Source: Peptococcaceae bacterium
GTDB lineage: Bacteria; Bacillota; Peptococcia; DRI-13; UBA5745
Length of the DNA: 16,901 nt
Direction: 5' to 3'
Assembly: GCA_031264885.1 (NCBI GenBank)
Contig: JAISDM010000281.1
Location: forward strand, 1-16,901
The notes beneath the pieces were generated by a model that was not told where the DNA came from, did no database searches, and saw only the letters and a program-made list of their open reading frames with translations. This document shows, in pieces, positions 14,639 through 16,901 of the stretch; position 1 is the first letter of the stretch; the number at the start of each line of letters is the position of its first letter. Made by a program: the position numbers and the translations under genes.

Positions 14639-16159
14639 CTACTTCTTCACGACCTGGGAGTCCCACGCGGTCCCGATCCACCCGGCAATCGACCCGCTGG
14701 ACACATTATGAGCGGATGTCGCCAGCTGTTCCGGCGAGGCGGTGGTCCCCTTCGGGAAGCCCGCCATCATATCCTCGAAAATCGCCTTATCCCCCGGATC
14801 CAGCTTGGTTAAATCCAGATTGTAGGCGTTCCCCGTGACGGCGGTGACCTCCGCGTTGACCTCGGGTTCCAGCAGCAGGTTGCAGAGTACCATCGCGGCG
14901 GCTTTGTGCCTGGAATTTTTTGAAACCACCACAAAGTCAGGGTATCCGACGGAGGTTTCCATCAGGTACAGCTGGCCTTGAGGCAGGTACGACGGGTCTG
15001 ACTGGGTCTTGGGATAAATGGAGACGCAGGTTGTGAAGGAAACCGCGATGTCCCCCGCGTTGACATGTGAGATCATATCATACGCGTCCGCGCCGTAATA
15101 CGCGCCGCTGTCCCCCTGGAACAGATCCGGCTCAAGCTCATTGAAGTATGCCCATACATAGCCCGCCTTCTCGATGAACGCGTCCTCGCCGGCCTCGCTG
15201 CCGACCGCCCAGGCGTTCCATTCCTCGGCGTTCTTCTGTATTTTTTCGGAACGGGCGGCGGCGCCGTCCGCTTCGTCGTAGACCGCTTTCCAGCCGCCGT
15301 CGCCGTCGTCCGTCAGCTCATACAGCGCGGAGGTCACAAACTGCTTGCCGTGAAATCCGCCGCTGCCCAAAAGATCAAGATATGTAAATTTGCCGGGGTA
15401 TTTCTTCACCCATTCGCTCAGCTCGGTGAGGTCGTGCGGCAGGCCGTAAACTGTGGATGAGCCTTCCGCTCTTGTTTCGTCCCACGCCAGCGCCGCGTCG
15501 TACTTGTCGGCGGCATAGACCATCGCGGGGGTGACCTTCATAAACTGCGCCTGATAGCCGTCGGTCGGCATTGTCCCGTTGTAGAGCACGTCGGCGGCGT
15601 TCCAGTCGAGGTTCGCGGAATTGGGCAGCGCCCTCACCCAGCCGTTGCCGTCGTCGCCCCAGAGCGCGCCGCTCGCTCCCATCGGCGCGATCGATCCGGA
15701 CGCGCCCCAGAACATATCTATTGTCGCGCCGATGCCGTTTTCATAGTCCGCCACAAAGCGCTGCTCGTTTTCCGCCGTGTCCTCGACGTATTCTATAGTT
15801 ATATTGTAGTCGTCCTTCGCGCGCGTTTTTATGTATTCCCAATACTGCTGCACCATAGCGTCCGCCCCGCCGGAGCCCCAGGCGCAGAACGTGACGGTGT
15901 CGCCGTCGGCTTCCTCGAGAATTTCGTCCCACGTCATATCCGCGAGGTCCGAATCTACCGATTTTACCGCTCCGGGGGTCGGCTCGGCTCCGCCGGGGGC
16001 TTCGGTAGCGGCGCCGCCGGGTGTGACATCCGCGCCGCCGGGGGCGCAGGCCGTGAGCGCGAGGGCAAGCGCGAGAGTCAGCGCCAATAGCAGCGCCGTC
16101 AGGCGCGCCGAGTGCTTGCCACGGGGGGCGCTTGCGGGTTTTCTTGTGAGCTTGAGCAT
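14639..16159 (-). CDS. YnjB-like lipoprotein, ABC importer substrate-binding protein
   Basis: 506 aa. Lipoprotein signal: basic start MLKLTRKPASAPRGKHSAR, hydrophobic Leu/Ala-rich stretch, lipobox LTAC with Cys38, then a Gly/Pro/Thr-rich tether. The mature part fits the YnjB/extracellular solute-binding class: DTVTFCAWGSGGADAMVQQY, ATIDMFWGASGSI, the YPGKFTYLDLLGSGGFHGKQF region followed by ALYEL, SVGYPDFVVVSKNS and a C-terminal region on uncaptured windows of residues typical of family 1 binding proteins. It captures the solute outside the cell and passes it to the two permeases encoded downstream. The substrate of YnjB-type systems is not established. ATG 16159 has AAAGGA at 16170-16175; the earlier ATG at 16213 would lie at the transcription start. 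Confidence 0.85.
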   Translation of the reverse strand: MLKLTRKPASAPRGKHSARLTALLLALTLALALALTACAPGGADVTPGGAATEAPGGAEPTPGAVKSVDSDLADMTWDEILEEADGDTVTFCAWGSGGADAMVQQYWEYIKTRAKDDYNITIEYVEDTAENEQRFVADYENGIGATIDMFWGASGSIAPMGASGALWGDDGNGWVRALPNSANLDWNAADVLYNGTMPTDGYQAQFMKVTPAMVYAADKYDAALAWDETRAEGSSTVYGLPHDLTELSEWVKKYPGKFTYLDLLGSGGFHGKQFVTSALYELTDDGDGGWKAVYDEADGAAARSEKIQKNAEEWNAWAVGSEAGEDAFIEKAGYVWAYFNELEPDLFQGDSGAYYGADAYDMISHVNAGDIAVSFTTCVSIYPKTQSDPSYLPQGQLYLMETSVGYPDFVVVSKNSRHKAAAMVLCNLLLEPEVNAEVTAVTGNAYNLDLTKLDPGDKAIFEDMMAGFPKGTTASPEQLATSAHNVSSGSIAGWIGTAWDSQVVKK

Positions 16160-16203
16160 TGATTTGGGTTCCTTTCGGTTGTTTTTATTTTCGGGATGAG
16201 GGG

Positions 16204-16236
16204 AGTATAGCATACATATTGATACATGTCAATGTG
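16204..16236 (-). promoter_or_regulatory. Importer-operon promoter with overlapping palindrome
   Basis: On the minus strand TTGACA (16227-16232) and TATACT (16204-16209) are separated by 17 bases, a near-consensus promoter. A 22-bp imperfect palindrome (16215-16236, CATATTGATA-N2-TGTCAATGTG, 8 of 10 pairs) covers the -35 and spacer, a position expected for a repressor operator. No regulator gene is next to it in the window. Confidence 0.7.
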
Positions 16237-16293
16237 ATAAAATGATTTTTTACGGATTTAACGGGAAAGTCCAAAATACAGCGGCGAATTTGA

Positions 16294-16322
16294 TTGACGC
16301 ACCGCGAAAAATGTGCGATAAT
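16294..16322 (+). promoter_or_regulatory. Promoter of the helicase gene
   Basis: TTGACG (16294-16299) and GATAAT (16317-16322) are separated by 17 bases. The leader to the ATG at 16402 is about 75 bases, ending in a strong GGAGGT (16391-16396). Confidence 0.6.
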
Positions 16323-16401
16323 GCAATAAAAACGCAAGCGACAAGCGCGCCCGGCAACGGTAGCGTACACCGGCAGCGGCAGCGTATATAGGAGGTCAAT
16401 T

Positions 16402-16901
16402 ATGTCTCAAACCCAAGAATTCAAAAACAGCTTCGCCGAGGCGCGCCATCGCGCGATAGCCGCCAGCTTCAGCCATCTCAACGAAATGCAGCGGGAAGCG
16501 GCGCTTAAAACGGAGGGCCCTCTCCTGATCCTCGCCGGCGCGGGAAGCGGGAAGACGACGGTGCTTATCAACAGGATAGCGAATCTGCTCGCCTACGGCC
16601 GCGGCTCCGACAGCGCCGAGGTCCCCGAATGGGCGGGGGAGGACGACTTGGCCGCGCTTGAAGCTTACATAAGAGACCCGGCGCCAGAAAAGCGCGGGCG
16701 GTTGCAAAAGCTGATGGAGGTCGAGCCGTGCGAGCCGTGGCGCGTTATCGCCATCACGTTCACAAACAAGGCGGCGGGGGAGATGAAAACGCGCCTTCAG
16801 GATATGCTCGGCGCGGACGCGCGGGATATTTGGGCGATGACGTTCCATTCCGCCTGCGCGCGGATACTGCGCCGCGATATAGACAAGCTCGGCTACGACA
16901 C
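16402..16901 (+). CDS. UvrD/PcrA/Rep-type superfamily 1A helicase, N-terminal part
   Basis: 166 codons are present; the gene runs off the right edge. This family unwinds DNA 3' to 5' in repair and replication restart. Visible: Q-motif LNEMQREAAL, motif I ILAGAGSGKTT (Gly46-Thr52, Lys51), motif Ia ITFTNKAAGEMKTRL (118-132) and motif Ib MTFHSACARILRRD (146-159). Between motifs I and Ia there is an extra acidic segment of about 45 residues (about 66-112, GRGSDSAEVPEWAGEDD...) that classical PcrA lacks. ATG 16402 has GGAGGT 5 bases upstream. The gene could be pcrA or uvrD, but the C-terminal part needed to decide is outside the window. Confidence 0.93.
   Translation, partial: MSQTQEFKNSFAEARHRAIAASFSHLNEMQREAALKTEGPLLILAGAGSGKTTVLINRIANLLAYGRGSDSAEVPEWAGEDDLAALEAYIRDPAPEKRGRLQKLMEVEPCEPWRVIAITFTNKAAGEMKTRLQDMLGADARDIWAMTFHSACARILRRDIDKLGYD

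Noticed and set aside
16396..16848. 150-codon open frame on the minus strand
   Set aside because: It is antisense to the helicase, whose motifs are unambiguous.

Overview
The window looks like a chromosomal segment of a fairly GC-rich member of the Clostridia (Firmicutes). This is an inference from gene content: a clostridial-type iscR-iscS-iscU cluster, a CsoR-family regulator, a UvrD/PcrA helicase, strong AGGAGG ribosome binding sites and sigma-A-like promoters. I cannot name a species. The GC-rich 'GGGCGGCa..atGCCGCCC' and 'TCATTCCGGG' palindromic repeats scattered between genes are a genome-specific mark.

Left part (5-4935): an XRE-type helix-turn-helix fused to an L-cysteine desulfidase (CyuA/YhaM family), reading leftward, then about 490 bp without a gene that is filled with palindromic repeats. 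Next comes the iron-sulfur assembly operon iscR-iscS-iscU (leftward), with an IscR-like palindrome lying inside its own promoter. smpB runs rightward from the other side of that promoter region, and convergent to it is csoR, with its own promoter and a candidate operator. Several of these genes touch cysteine sulfur and metal handling.

Middle (4936-10949), an accessory-looking stretch: more palindromic repeats; an AAA/ABC-type ATPase with a Walker A lysine-to-arginine change, followed by an apparently frameshifted small partner overlapping it by ATGA; a permuted papain-like (NlpC/P60-type) protein; a small ribbon-helix-helix protein; and, divergent from it, a 1031-residue TIR - transmembrane - WD40 protein. 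This receptor-like TIR protein is the best candidate for an uncharacterised signalling or defence system. A 271-bp non-autonomous mobile element (18-bp terminal inverted repeats, flanking TAA) sits exactly between the TIR gene and the next operon, and it supplies the stop codon of that operon's last gene.

Right part (10939-16901): a five-gene leftward operon for an ABC importer resembling YnjB/YnjC/YnjD (lipoprotein binding protein, permease, ATPase, second permease), with a BioB-like radical SAM enzyme encoded between the ATPase and the second permease. A strong promoter with an overlapping palindrome precedes it. Divergent from it, a UvrD/PcrA-type helicase starts and runs off the right edge.
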